A stretch of 15,567 nucleotides of DNA from Puniceicoccales bacterium (GTDB taxonomy: Bacteria; Verrucomicrobiota; Verrucomicrobiia; Opitutales; LL51), in contig JAISMD010000013.1 in NCBI GenBank assembly GCA_031276935.1, positions 1-15,567 on the forward strand. Reading direction: 5' to 3'. The position numbers and the translations under genes were made by a program. Shown piece after piece: positions 1 through 6,888 of the stretch (position 1 is the first letter of the stretch; each line of letters begins with the position of its first letter). The notes beneath the pieces are model-generated. The model worked only from the letters and a program-made list of their open reading frames with translations, made no database searches and was not told the DNA's origin.

Positions 1-585
1 GAGAACAATCATCACCACCTGAAATCCCATTAGCGTGCCCCAGGCTAAAATCCACCAAGAATGCGGAAATTCTTGAAATAAATACGCCATTGCGGCAATG
101 AGTGGTGAGCCAAATAGTAAACTGATGACGTAGCCTTTTAGTTTATCGCTCCAGAAAATCGCTTGGGTGGAGCGGTTGAAACCAAAGGATTCTTCTAAGC
201 GGAATTGACGGTACCAGCTGGCCGGGATCGTGAAAAAGGACAGAATCATTGTGATGGTCAAATACGTTATGGCCTGTCCCCAAATGTTTGTCCCGAAAAT
301 GTTTGTGAAAGTCTGAAAAAGTAGCGGAAGAATCCCGAAAAATATAATGGCTATGTCCAGTCCTAAACCCCAAACCGCACAAATTTCTTTGAATTCGGAT
401 TTAACAAGGGTATAGTCGATGCTCCTTTGGTAGGTCGATTCATCGATGAAGGTTTCAAAGCCGTGGGGAATGTGTCCCCGCTGCCTAAAAATATGTCGAT
501 TGTTGATTTTCTCCAGTAATATTTCTCCCATAAGCTTTGTCAGGAGAAGAAAAACAACCGTTCCCGTAACCGAATTAACCCACAT
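1..585 (-). CDS. Ste24-like M48 family metallopeptidase, N-terminal part (runs off the left edge)
   Basis: Reading leftward from an ATG at 585 gives 195 open codons that reach base 1 without a stop. The protein is strongly hydrophobic, with probable membrane segments near residues 3-18, 66-90, 101-121, 151-170 and 177-195. Between the last few segments sits the pattern FRLEESFGFNRST, followed by a Trp-Ser-Asp-Lys-Leu-Lys stretch. This matches the conserved loop of the N-terminal domain of Ste24/CAAX-protease-like M48 peptidases, as does the earlier IDYTLVKSEF. The zinc-binding HExxH motif of the family would lie further left, outside the window, so catalysis cannot be confirmed. In bacteria these are inner-membrane proteases, often of unknown substrate. 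It lies 74 bp downstream of the candidate T3SS substrate gene on the same strand and may be co-transcribed with it. The start has no visible Shine-Dalgarno sequence; an in-frame stop lies nine codons upstream. Family fairly certain, exact role unknown. Confidence 0.75.
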   Translation of the reverse strand, partial: MWVNSVTGTVVFLLLTKLMGEILLEKINNRHIFRQRGHIPHGFETFIDESTYQRSIDYTLVKSEFKEICAVWGLGLDIAIIFFGILPLLFQTFTNIFGTNIWGQAITYLTITMILSFFTIPASWYRQFRLEESFGFNRSTQAIFWSDKLKGYVISLLFGSPLIAAMAYLFQEFPHSWWILAWGTLMGFQVVMIVL

Positions 586-659
586 AAGGCTATCGAGTTT
601 CGTTAAAAATTAATTTCCGTCAATTTAAATTCTAAGGCTCAAAGGATTTTAGGACGGAA

Positions 660-1568
660 CTAGGGAGTTTTATGGGTTTTCAGCTTTTCTTTGCCGGGAA
701 TATTATCTTTCATGGCAACATTGGCATTGCCCATGCGGGCGAGTACGGATTGGCATGCTTTTTGTAGAACGGGTTTTTTAGGTTCCGTTGGCGGTAGCGT
801 ATTAACAAGGCGGCTCAGGGTAATGACGTCGTTGTATCTTGCCTTTTTCGTCTGATTTTTGTACTCGTTGGCCAATTTCTTGATATCTTGTTTCTTGACA
901 ATAATGTTTTGTGGAGGTTCCTGTAGCTTATCGCTGTGCATTAAAGCACGCTGTGCCATGCCCGCCATCACCATGACGGTGAGCGCATCGCCACTGTTTT
1001 CCTTAAATTGATCGCCGGAAATTCTTGTCAAATCGAGATTGTTGAGCATGGAAAGCAGGGAGATAAAGGCTCGAACATTTTCTTGTTTAAGGGCGGCCTC
1101 TTCGTCATACATTTGCTCAATGCGGGAGTCGCTACCCGTGGGATCGAGAAAATCAAGGACACCATCACCGTCGCTATCCAAATTCAATTGTGTGGTGAGA
1201 TTATCCAAAGCGGCTTCGTTCAACAGGGGAGAACTGGCGTCCAAATAATTAGGAATGCCGTCCTTATCGTCATCGCCGAGATCGAGTTTTTCGTTGCCCT
1301 CATTCAGGACTTGTTCGACCGTGCTCATATTCTCAGAAGGTGTATGCAATATGTTAATATCTTCGAAAGAAGGTACGGTATTGGTGGTCTTTTCTATTTG
1401 GAGACTTGCGATGGGGGATGCATCGTCGGATGGTGTGGTCCCAGACTTAAATTCTGAGGAACTGGACGGCTCTCCATCGATTTGAGCCAAATAATCGGTA
1501 TACATTTTAGCTTTTTCAATCATATCATTTCCCGATCCTTCTCCGTTTAATGCGTTAATAGAACTCAT
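660..1568 (-). CDS. Candidate type III secreted protein with two thrombospondin type 3-like calcium repeats
   Basis: This is a 302-residue acidic, soluble-looking protein that I do not recognise as a known family. Its start lies 2 bp after the stop of a CesT-like chaperone gene, the usual arrangement of a T3SS chaperone with its cognate substrate. The first 60 residues are rich in Ser, Thr, Gly and Asn and look disordered, as T3SS N-terminal signals often do; this is suggestive only. Residues 99-110 (DDDKDGIPNYLD) and 131-142 (DSDGDGVLDFLD) fit the DxDxDGxxDxxD pattern of thrombospondin type 3 / EF-loop-like calcium sites. A probably helical region follows (about 148-212), and the C-terminus is rich in Lys and Pro. 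There is no classical Sec signal peptide and no clear membrane segment. It could be an effector, a translocator-like protein or a secreted structural protein. That the gene is real is well supported; secretion through the T3SS is inferred from the neighbour. Confidence 0.7.
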   Translation of the reverse strand: MSSINALNGEGSGNDMIEKAKMYTDYLAQIDGEPSSSSEFKSGTTPSDDASPIASLQIEKTTNTVPSFEDINILHTPSENMSTVEQVLNEGNEKLDLGDDDKDGIPNYLDASSPLLNEAALDNLTTQLNLDSDGDGVLDFLDPTGSDSRIEQMYDEEAALKQENVRAFISLLSMLNNLDLTRISGDQFKENSGDALTVMVMAGMAQRALMHSDKLQEPPQNIIVKKQDIKKLANEYKNQTKKARYNDVITLSRLVNTLPPTEPKKPVLQKACQSVLARMGNANVAMKDNIPGKEKLKTHKTP

Positions 1569-1570
1569 AG

Positions 1571-2053
1571 CTAAATAATAAAGTTAAGGTTAGGTGTCAA
1601 AGGTTGTCCATCCGGAATGGCCACACTATTTTTGGAGGTTTGGATCTGGTTAAAGTGGACCAGCTTTTCCTTTAATTGGGAAACCGTCGAGAAAAATTCC
1701 CCAATCGATTGGAGTAGGAGTCCGTCGTCCAAGCTCTTTATGGGAAAGGGGCGGGAAAGAATAAATTTATTGGTTTGCATGTCGATGCCGATGATACCCT
1801 TACCCGTTCCGTTGCCGTGGAGATTGAGCTTCAAAACGTACTCGAAAAATTTCTCCCGGTTGGCGAAGGGAACATCACCGATTACCGCGTAAATATAAAG
1901 CGTTTCATCGTTATTGGGCAATTCGATGATCGTTTCTTCCCCCGTTGATTTCCGCTTGATATTGCAAAGATTATTTTCGCCCAGAGTGACCTGAAATCCC
2001 AGCTGGGATGCGATCGACTGGAACAATGAATTAACCGCTGATCGATTGTCCAT
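1571..2053 (-). CDS. CesT/SycE-family type III secretion chaperone
   Basis: A 160-residue protein with the layout of class I T3SS chaperones. An N-terminal helix (about 5-19, FQSIASQLGF) is followed by strands carrying a short acidic patch. Then comes the family's helix-and-Asn-Leu region (about 67-80, ending KLNLHGNGTGKG), an IGID strand (about 88-91), a hydrophobic strand (FILSRPFPI) and a C-terminal helix (about 108-133). Such proteins form dimers in the cytoplasm, bind the N-terminal chaperone-binding region of one or a few substrates and deliver them to the T3SS ATPase. The next gene, 2 bp downstream on the same strand, is probably its substrate. The start ATG at 2053 has no Shine-Dalgarno sequence but follows a well-placed AT-rich promoter region. 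About 25 residues beyond the usual fold (ending PNLNFII) are of unknown role. Family assignment is by overall pattern, not by a strict signature. Confidence 0.75.
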   Translation of the reverse strand: MDNRSAVNSLFQSIASQLGFQVTLGENNLCNIKRKSTGEETIIELPNNDETLYIYAVIGDVPFANREKFFEYVLKLNLHGNGTGKGIIGIDMQTNKFILSRPFPIKSLDDGLLLQSIGEFFSTVSQLKEKLVHFNQIQTSKNSVAIPDGQPLTPNLNFII

Positions 2054-2106
2054 GGAATGGTATTGTGGCGAATTATTTTGATTTTACAATTTTTTTCGCA
2101 CAAAAT

Positions 2107-2135
2107 ATTATAAATTCTTTGAAGATTTCGAAAAT
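2107..2135 (-). promoter_or_regulatory. Candidate sigma70 promoter for the T3SS chaperone-substrate genes
   Basis: On the minus strand a perfect TATAAT lies at 2112-2107, with only a weak -35 (TTTTCG at 2134-2129, 16-bp spacer). Transcription would begin near 2100 and leave a leader of about 47 nt before the chaperone ATG at 2053. The -10 box forms a 9-bp inverted repeat with the -10 box of the divergent M23 promoter (2107-2115 against 2139-2147), with a near-palindrome between them. The weak -35 suggests that an activator may be needed. Confidence 0.4.
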
Positions 2136-2147
2136 CCTATTTATAAT
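2119..2147 (+). promoter_or_regulatory. Sigma70-type promoter for the M23 peptidase gene
   Basis: TTGAAG at 2119-2124 is followed after exactly 17 bp by a perfect TATAAT at 2142-2147. The predicted start of transcription is near 2154, only about 3 nt before the ATG at 2157, and no Shine-Dalgarno sequence precedes that ATG. If both promoter and start codon are right, the mRNA is essentially leaderless. Confidence 0.6.
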
Positions 2148-2156
2148 TCCCATTCC

Positions 2157-3146
2157 ATGGGGAAAAATTTTTTTGTAATACTGTTTATTTTATGGGTATC
2201 GAGAGCCCATGGATTACTTCTGTCCTGGCCAACGGTGATCAGTCCCCTCACTAAAAACGCTACCCGTAGGATCGATGAGTGTATCCAACGGACGGAATCG
2301 GGGAAATTGGAATCCGGAAAGTTTGGTTTTGTCCGCGAAAACGGGACGAAGTTCCATGGAGGAATCGATATAAAATCCTTTTTGAAAAACGGAAATGGAA
2401 CGCCTTCGGATAGCGTCCATGCGTTTATGGATGGCCAGGTGGTATACCGCAACACTTCGCCCAATGCGAGTAATTACGGTTGCTATATTATTTTAGCGCA
2501 TCCGTATTTTTTGACGCTCTATGCCCATTTAGCTTCCATCGACGTTGAAGTCGGACAGTCGGTGCGGGCGGGACAAAAAATCGGTGTCTTGGGGAAAACT
2601 TCCAATGCAACAAAAATTCCCAACGAACGGGCTCACCTCCATTTTGAAATCGATTTCCAACTCGGCGATGGGGATCATTTCGCCCATTGGTACGGAGCTA
2701 ATTTCACGGATAAAAATCTGCACGGTGCGTTCAATGGTTTAAATTTGGTGGGCATTGATCCGATCGCTGCGGTGGAGAAATTGATTGGGGGCGTGAAACC
2801 GATCGATCTTTTTGTGGCTGAAAAAGAAGCAATGACGCTTCGGATTATGGGGAATTATGTCCCGCAATTTTTGGAAAAATATGCGCCATTAGTCGCCAAG
2901 GACGTCGATCTAACGCGACCGGTAAAGGGTTGGATTATCGAATTTACTTGGTTTGGTTTGCCAAAAAAATGGACGCCCATTTATAATTCGGATTCCGAAC
3001 AACCTCGGCTTAAACTCCTTTCCTACCGAAAATCGTTGTTGCGCAACGCCGTTCTACGGGAGGTCCTTCGGGAGAAAAATGGATCGGTGAGTATGGGGCC
3101 TCGCACAATTCATACGCTCAAAAAAATGGGCTTTATCGTTGATTAG
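2157..3146 (+). CDS. Secreted M23 (LytM-type) peptidase
   Basis: A 329-residue protein with a hydrophobic N-terminus (about 3-19, ending SRAHG) that looks like a Sec signal peptide. The M23 zinc-peptidase signature is complete: the HxxxD pair in FHGGID (His67, Asp71), the active-site His in LYAHL (His124) and the HxH in AHLHFE (His160, His162). The G-x-x-V-xAGQ-xIG strand typical of the family lies at 133-145. Such enzymes cut peptide cross-links of peptidoglycan in the periplasm. Residues 175-329 form an extension I do not recognise, which may be a regulatory or binding domain. The gene diverges from the T3SS chaperone gene and has its own promoter ending a few bases before the ATG. Its 3' end overlaps the converging MFS gene by 14 bp. 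It could remodel the wall for septation or for T3SS insertion; the context does not decide between these. Confidence 0.88.
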   Translation: MGKNFFVILFILWVSRAHGLLLSWPTVISPLTKNATRRIDECIQRTESGKLESGKFGFVRENGTKFHGGIDIKSFLKNGNGTPSDSVHAFMDGQVVYRNTSPNASNYGCYIILAHPYFLTLYAHLASIDVEVGQSVRAGQKIGVLGKTSNATKIPNERAHLHFEIDFQLGDGDHFAHWYGANFTDKNLHGAFNGLNLVGIDPIAAVEKLIGGVKPIDLFVAEKEAMTLRIMGNYVPQFLEKYAPLVAKDVDLTRPVKGWIIEFTWFGLPKKWTPIYNSDSEQPRLKLLSYRKSLLRNAVLREVLREKNGSVSMGPRTIHTLKKMGFIVD

Positions 3147-4476
3147 AAGTTATTTTTCTGCCCTTGGCGTGGACGTAAAATAGGGCAACCACAAAACCCA
3201 ATAGGGAAAGGTAGAGCAGTATTCGCGTAGCGAAGAAATAGGAACCCAAATGGCGTGAGTAGGCCAGGAAAGAAGGCGCCATTCCGGACAGAATAAGTGA
3301 AATGGAAGCGGCGACGGCCATGATTTGTCCCATGTGTTTTCTTCCAAATAATTTTGCCCATGGGGCGGAGGCGAGGATACCGTAAAATGCCAAGTTGGAT
3401 CCGTAGGAGAGTATAAACATATAGCGTCCGTAGGGGGAAGCGACGTGTTCCAATGAGCCCATCATGAATGCATCGATTAGAAAAATAATCACCAGAATAA
3501 AATGGATCGCAACTTTGTCTAAAAAAACGCTTAGCAATGCACTTAAACTCCCACTTATGATGGCTGTAGGCAGAAAAATTTTTATGGCAAAGGAAGTACA
3601 TGCTCCCGCTTCACGGAAAATATCGACAATGTGGATTTGAAATCCTGCCGTTAGGAACATGGAGTAGGCCATGGCAAAAACGAAAATCCAAAAATCATAG
3701 CTATTTAACGCTTGTTTCAGAGTTTTCCCTTGAACGGGCTTGGCGCTGCTGGAAGTGTTTTGTTGCTGGGGGGTGTGGGAATCGAGGGACATGCCCAACA
3801 TATGGGGACTGTCTCGACAGGTCGCCCAAATAATTGGGACAAGGAAGAAGAGCGTTATTAATCCTTCGATGGTCCAGACGGCGGTGTATCCGAATCTTTC
3901 CATGAGAAATTGGATGCATTGTGGCGCCACACCGAAACTTATGGAAATAAAAACCCCGGATAATCCGATCATGGTACAGCTTCTATGATCGTACCAGTAG
4001 AGAATCATCATACGTGTTACCAGGGGAATGAGATTTTGTCCCAGTAATTTTAGGAAAAAGAAGCCGATGAAAAGGAAACTTAGGATTGCAAGCCTGGGAG
4101 ATGTAACGTTTTGAAAGAAGGAGGTCAGTGTGGTAATTTGGGCAAGGAATAGGAGGGTCAGTCCCATGGCTAGGCCGGAATAAGTTATGGAACGACGGGC
4201 ACCTAAACGATCAAATAGATGGCCAAAAAACGGTACCAAAAATGTACCCACTAAAGTGGCCCAAAAAAGAATGTTGCTAAAATCTATGCGAGAAATTGGG
4301 AGGGATGCGATGAGGGGTTCGGTAAAGGGACAGATGGCCGTATTATGTCCCGCGATGCTCATTACTCGCCCACAAAGGGAGGAAAAGAAAATAACCCAGC
4401 CGTAGAAAAAAGGGACACGGTGAGGGGAAAAAGGGAAATGGGATGCAAAAATTTTCGATTCGTTCCGTTTAAACAC
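3133..4476 (-). CDS. Major facilitator superfamily transporter
   Basis: A 447-residue integral membrane protein with about 12 hydrophobic segments split by a polar central loop (about 225-255, rich in Ser, Gln, Thr). The MFS motif A loop after the second helix is present as GHLFDRLGARR (residues 85-95). An FYGW motif just before the first helix is seen in many MFS members of the oxalate/formate-antiporter and monocarboxylate-transporter-like branch, so a small organic anion is a possible substrate; this is weak evidence. The start is a GTG at 4476 with TAGGAA about 10 nt upstream. It lies 152 bp downstream of ispE on the same strand and overlaps the 3' end of the M23 peptidase gene. The superfamily is secure and the substrate is unknown. 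Confidence 0.85.
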   Translation of the reverse strand: MFKRNESKIFASHFPFSPHRVPFFYGWVIFFSSLCGRVMSIAGHNTAICPFTEPLIASLPISRIDFSNILFWATLVGTFLVPFFGHLFDRLGARRSITYSGLAMGLTLLFLAQITTLTSFFQNVTSPRLAILSFLFIGFFFLKLLGQNLIPLVTRMMILYWYDHRSCTMIGLSGVFISISFGVAPQCIQFLMERFGYTAVWTIEGLITLFFLVPIIWATCRDSPHMLGMSLDSHTPQQQNTSSSAKPVQGKTLKQALNSYDFWIFVFAMAYSMFLTAGFQIHIVDIFREAGACTSFAIKIFLPTAIISGSLSALLSVFLDKVAIHFILVIIFLIDAFMMGSLEHVASPYGRYMFILSYGSNLAFYGILASAPWAKLFGRKHMGQIMAVAASISLILSGMAPSFLAYSRHLGSYFFATRILLYLSLLGFVVALFYVHAKGRKITSNQR

Positions 4477-4628
4477 GGAGTAAGTTCCTAGTAATTGGTG
4501 AAGCTTTTCAAGTCCTAATCCCTATGGGTTTGGTCATCGAAGTAAAGGGTGTAAACCCCGCAGGAAATCATACTTTTCGATCCGAAAAACAAACGAATTC
4601 TTTTTCTTTGAATCTTAAATTTTTCCGC
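4477..4628. other. Intergenic gap between ispE and the MFS gene
   Basis: This 152-bp gap separates two minus-strand genes. I see no convincing promoter, intrinsic terminator or RNA gene. A small AT-rich hairpin (TTTTCG-ATC-CGAAAA, near 4574-4588) is present but has no adjacent U run. A 60-codon plus-strand reading frame beginning here runs into the 3' end of ispE and has no ribosome binding site. Confidence 0.4.
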
Positions 4629-5510
4629 TTAAACTTTGAACGTCGTTATTTGCGAGAGAGGAATACTGCCCCAGTGATTGCCAATAATGGATTGGGCCCG
4701 CTCTAAAAAATTTTTGTCCCGGTGAATGATGAAACCACCGCTCCCACTACCCGTGATGCACGGATGATAACCCATTTTTTGTAGCTTTTCGAAAAGGAGT
4801 TTCATTGCTCCATGGTGATTGAAAATGAGCTCCTGAAAATCATTATGGGGAATGTTTTCGAGATCGTGGGTAGCAAGGAGTTGCGGAATATCGGGACCGG
4901 TATGGCGGTAAGGATGGGGATTTTTTTTCCATTGGTCGTAGGCCCATTGGGTGGAAATGGAAAAAGTTGGAACGAAAAGAAGCACATGGTAGGAGGATAA
5001 TTTTTTGCAAAAATCTTGTGCCAATGGCGACAGAATATCGCCGCGTTCCGTGGCTAATTGGGGACAGTTTTGGATGAAAAATGAACCATCAATGCCTATT
5101 TGCTCTGCAATTTGTACGCATCCGGAAAGGGGAAGTGCGTTGTCGTAGAGGAAATTTAATGCCCGTAGGGTGGCGATTCCATTGCTACTTCCCCCCGCAA
5201 AACCACTGCCAAGCGGAATCCTTTTATGCACATCCACCTTTAAAGTTACATTGATTTTTGTTTTTTCGCAGAAAAGATCGATGGCTTTCCGAATCGTATT
5301 GTGTAGCGGATCCGGTTGGAATGGACCATGGAAGGCCATGGAAACGGGTGGTGTATTGGGGCTTGGATTCACCTTGGCGAAGGTAAGTCTATCGCCGAAG
5401 CGTACGGGTAATATGATACTGGAAACGTCGCAGTAGTTGTCGGAACGTAGGCCGTTGATGGAAAAAAATAAATTAATTTTGCCGTTGGACAACAGGGTAA
5501 TCGATCTCAT
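4629..5510 (-). CDS. ispE: 4-diphosphocytidyl-2-C-methyl-D-erythritol kinase (IspE)
   Basis: A 293-residue GHMP kinase. IspE phosphorylates CDP-methylerythritol with ATP in the MEP pathway to isoprenoid precursors. The N-terminal substrate motif reads NGKINLFF, with the catalytic-type Lys11. The glycine-rich ATP loop is PLGSGFAGGSS (99-109), the catalytic Asp is Asp141 in GIDGSFF, and the C-terminal GHMP motif is TGSGSGGF. Oddities: the usual DGYHE is DNYCD, so the His that contacts cytosine in characterised IspE enzymes is replaced by Cys27, and the usual DVPFF is DGSFF. The start at 5510 puts the N-terminus where the family begins; the frame stays open to 5693, but that extension would lie antisense inside murD and matches nothing in the family. 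It diverges from murD with 20 bp between start codons, so any promoter must lie within the 5' end of murD. Confidence 0.88.
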   Translation of the reverse strand: MRSITLLSNGKINLFFSINGLRSDNYCDVSSIILPVRFGDRLTFAKVNPSPNTPPVSMAFHGPFQPDPLHNTIRKAIDLFCEKTKINVTLKVDVHKRIPLGSGFAGGSSNGIATLRALNFLYDNALPLSGCVQIAEQIGIDGSFFIQNCPQLATERGDILSPLAQDFCKKLSSYHVLLFVPTFSISTQWAYDQWKKNPHPYRHTGPDIPQLLATHDLENIPHNDFQELIFNHHGAMKLLFEKLQKMGYHPCITGSGSGGFIIHRDKNFLERAQSIIGNHWGSIPLSQITTFKV

Positions 5511-5530
5511 ATTCTTTGGAAGTATTGACC

Positions 5531-6841
5531 ATGGCGATGGATTGTACACAGCGAAAAATTCTTCAGGAAAAATTTCTGCAACAGGTGGGAGTGTTACCCG
5601 TTGCCGTTTTGGGGAATGGAGTAACGGCAAAAGGCATCCGGAGTTTACTCGAAAAACTTGATTTGCGGAGTACCCTCTACGATCAAAATCCACAAAAAGG
5701 AGAGAATTTCGACGGGGAAAAAATACGGCAACACAATGTAATCATTGGAAGTCCGAGTTTTCTATCCCATCATCCCTGGGTCCGGTTGGTAAAAAAATCG
5801 CAGAAGCATTATTGGTCCGAGTTAGATTTTGCGAGTCTATGGTGTGGGGTACCGATTGTCGCGGTTACGGGGACCAATGGAAAAACAACGGTCACGAGTT
5901 TTTTGTGCGAGATTTTTAATCACTTTGGCCGTCGTGCCTTTACAGCGGGAAACATTGGCCGTTCCCTATCGGAGCTCGTGGCCACGGAAACTTTGAATCG
6001 GGAGGATATTGTTTTCTGCGAAACGAGTTCCTTTCAGGGGGAGAATTTGGAAATTTTTGTTCCGGAGCGACTCATTTGGACGAATTTCGCTCCCAATCAT
6101 CTGGACCATCACCGGGGGCTCGAAGATTATTTCAGGGCAAAATACCGCCTCGTACAGCGTCTATGGGTAGGGCATGAATGCTGTGATGATCGGCTTTTTT
6201 GTGGGAAAAGTGTAGCATTTTGGGCGAAGCGTTTCCGCCTAAAAATGCCGGAGGAAACCCACTATCTTGCACCTAAATCGTCTCCGACGGGGACTAGTTT
6301 CGATGATTTTCCACAGCGGGAAAATTATGCCATTGTGGAAGATTTTTGTCGCTGCTATGGCATTCCGGAGAATGTTGTTTTAGGGGAAGCGGAGCATTTT
6401 CGTCGCCCGCGGTATCGTTTGGAGCCCATGGGTATGGTCGGTGGGAATGGCTACTGGAATGACTCAAAATGTACGAATTTTGCTGCATTGAAGGGGGCGT
6501 TGAGCAATTTTTCGAAAAACGTCATTTGGATAGGAGGAGGGCGATTCAAAGGGGAAAAATTAGAGGATCTCGTCCCCATTTTAAAGGGGAAAGTACGGCA
6601 GGCGATTCTAATTGGCGAGACGGGAATGGAACTGGAAAAAATACTTCTGCGGCAGAAAATTTCTGCAGTTTATGTAAAAACGATAGAGAATGGAATTCGC
6701 CACATAAAAAATACTTGCTTTTCCGGTGAAAATATCGTATTCAGTCCGGCGTTTCCGAGTTTTGATCAATTTTCGAACTTCGAGGAACGTGGAAAATTTT
6801 TTGAGAAATGTATTTTTGATTTGAAATTTTTACACTTTTAA
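5531..6841 (+). CDS. murD: UDP-N-acetylmuramoyl-L-alanine--D-glutamate ligase (MurD)
   Basis: A 436-residue Mur ligase that adds D-Glu to UDP-MurNAc-L-Ala in the cytoplasm. Residues 20-55 form the Rossmann-like N-terminal domain (VAVLGNG). The P-loop is GTNGKTT at 114-120, followed by the glutamate-side motif ETSSFQ (164-169), NHLDHH (189-194) and Lys204 in FRAKYRL, the position of the carbamylated lysine in the family. NDSKCTN at 310-316 is the MurD-typical NDSKATN with one change. The C-terminal domain begins near IWIGGG. I chose the ATG at 5531 because GGAAG lies 8 nt upstream; an in-frame TTG at 5516 would add five residues. The next genes are a LysM lipoprotein gene and ftsW, the same order as murD-nlpD-ftsW in Chlamydia. 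A poor promoter-like pair (TTGGAC at 5485, CATATT at 5508) lies within the 5' end of ispE. Confidence 0.92.
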   Translation: MAMDCTQRKILQEKFLQQVGVLPVAVLGNGVTAKGIRSLLEKLDLRSTLYDQNPQKGENFDGEKIRQHNVIIGSPSFLSHHPWVRLVKKSQKHYWSELDFASLWCGVPIVAVTGTNGKTTVTSFLCEIFNHFGRRAFTAGNIGRSLSELVATETLNREDIVFCETSSFQGENLEIFVPERLIWTNFAPNHLDHHRGLEDYFRAKYRLVQRLWVGHECCDDRLFCGKSVAFWAKRFRLKMPEETHYLAPKSSPTGTSFDDFPQRENYAIVEDFCRCYGIPENVVLGEAEHFRRPRYRLEPMGMVGGNGYWNDSKCTNFAALKGALSNFSKNVIWIGGGRFKGEKLEDLVPILKGKVRQAILIGETGMELEKILLRQKISAVYVKTIENGIRHIKNTCFSGENIVFSPAFPSFDQFSNFEERGKFFEKCIFDLKFLHF

Positions 6842-6888
6842 ACACATTGGAAAAACAGACGATTTGGGTCGCTTAACGGTAGGTAAAA

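Noticed and set aside
1008..1457. Long plus-strand frame opposite the candidate T3SS substrate gene
   Set aside because: It is antisense to a gene supported by its chaperone neighbour, and its translation shows no family pattern.
4524..4706. 60-codon plus-strand reading frame overlapping the end of ispE
   Set aside because: No ribosome binding site, no recognisable motif, and about half of it is antisense to ispE.
5511..5693. N-terminal extension of ispE by 61 residues
   Set aside because: It would be antisense to the 5' end of murD, matches no IspE sequence, and the family N-terminus begins at the ATG at 5510.
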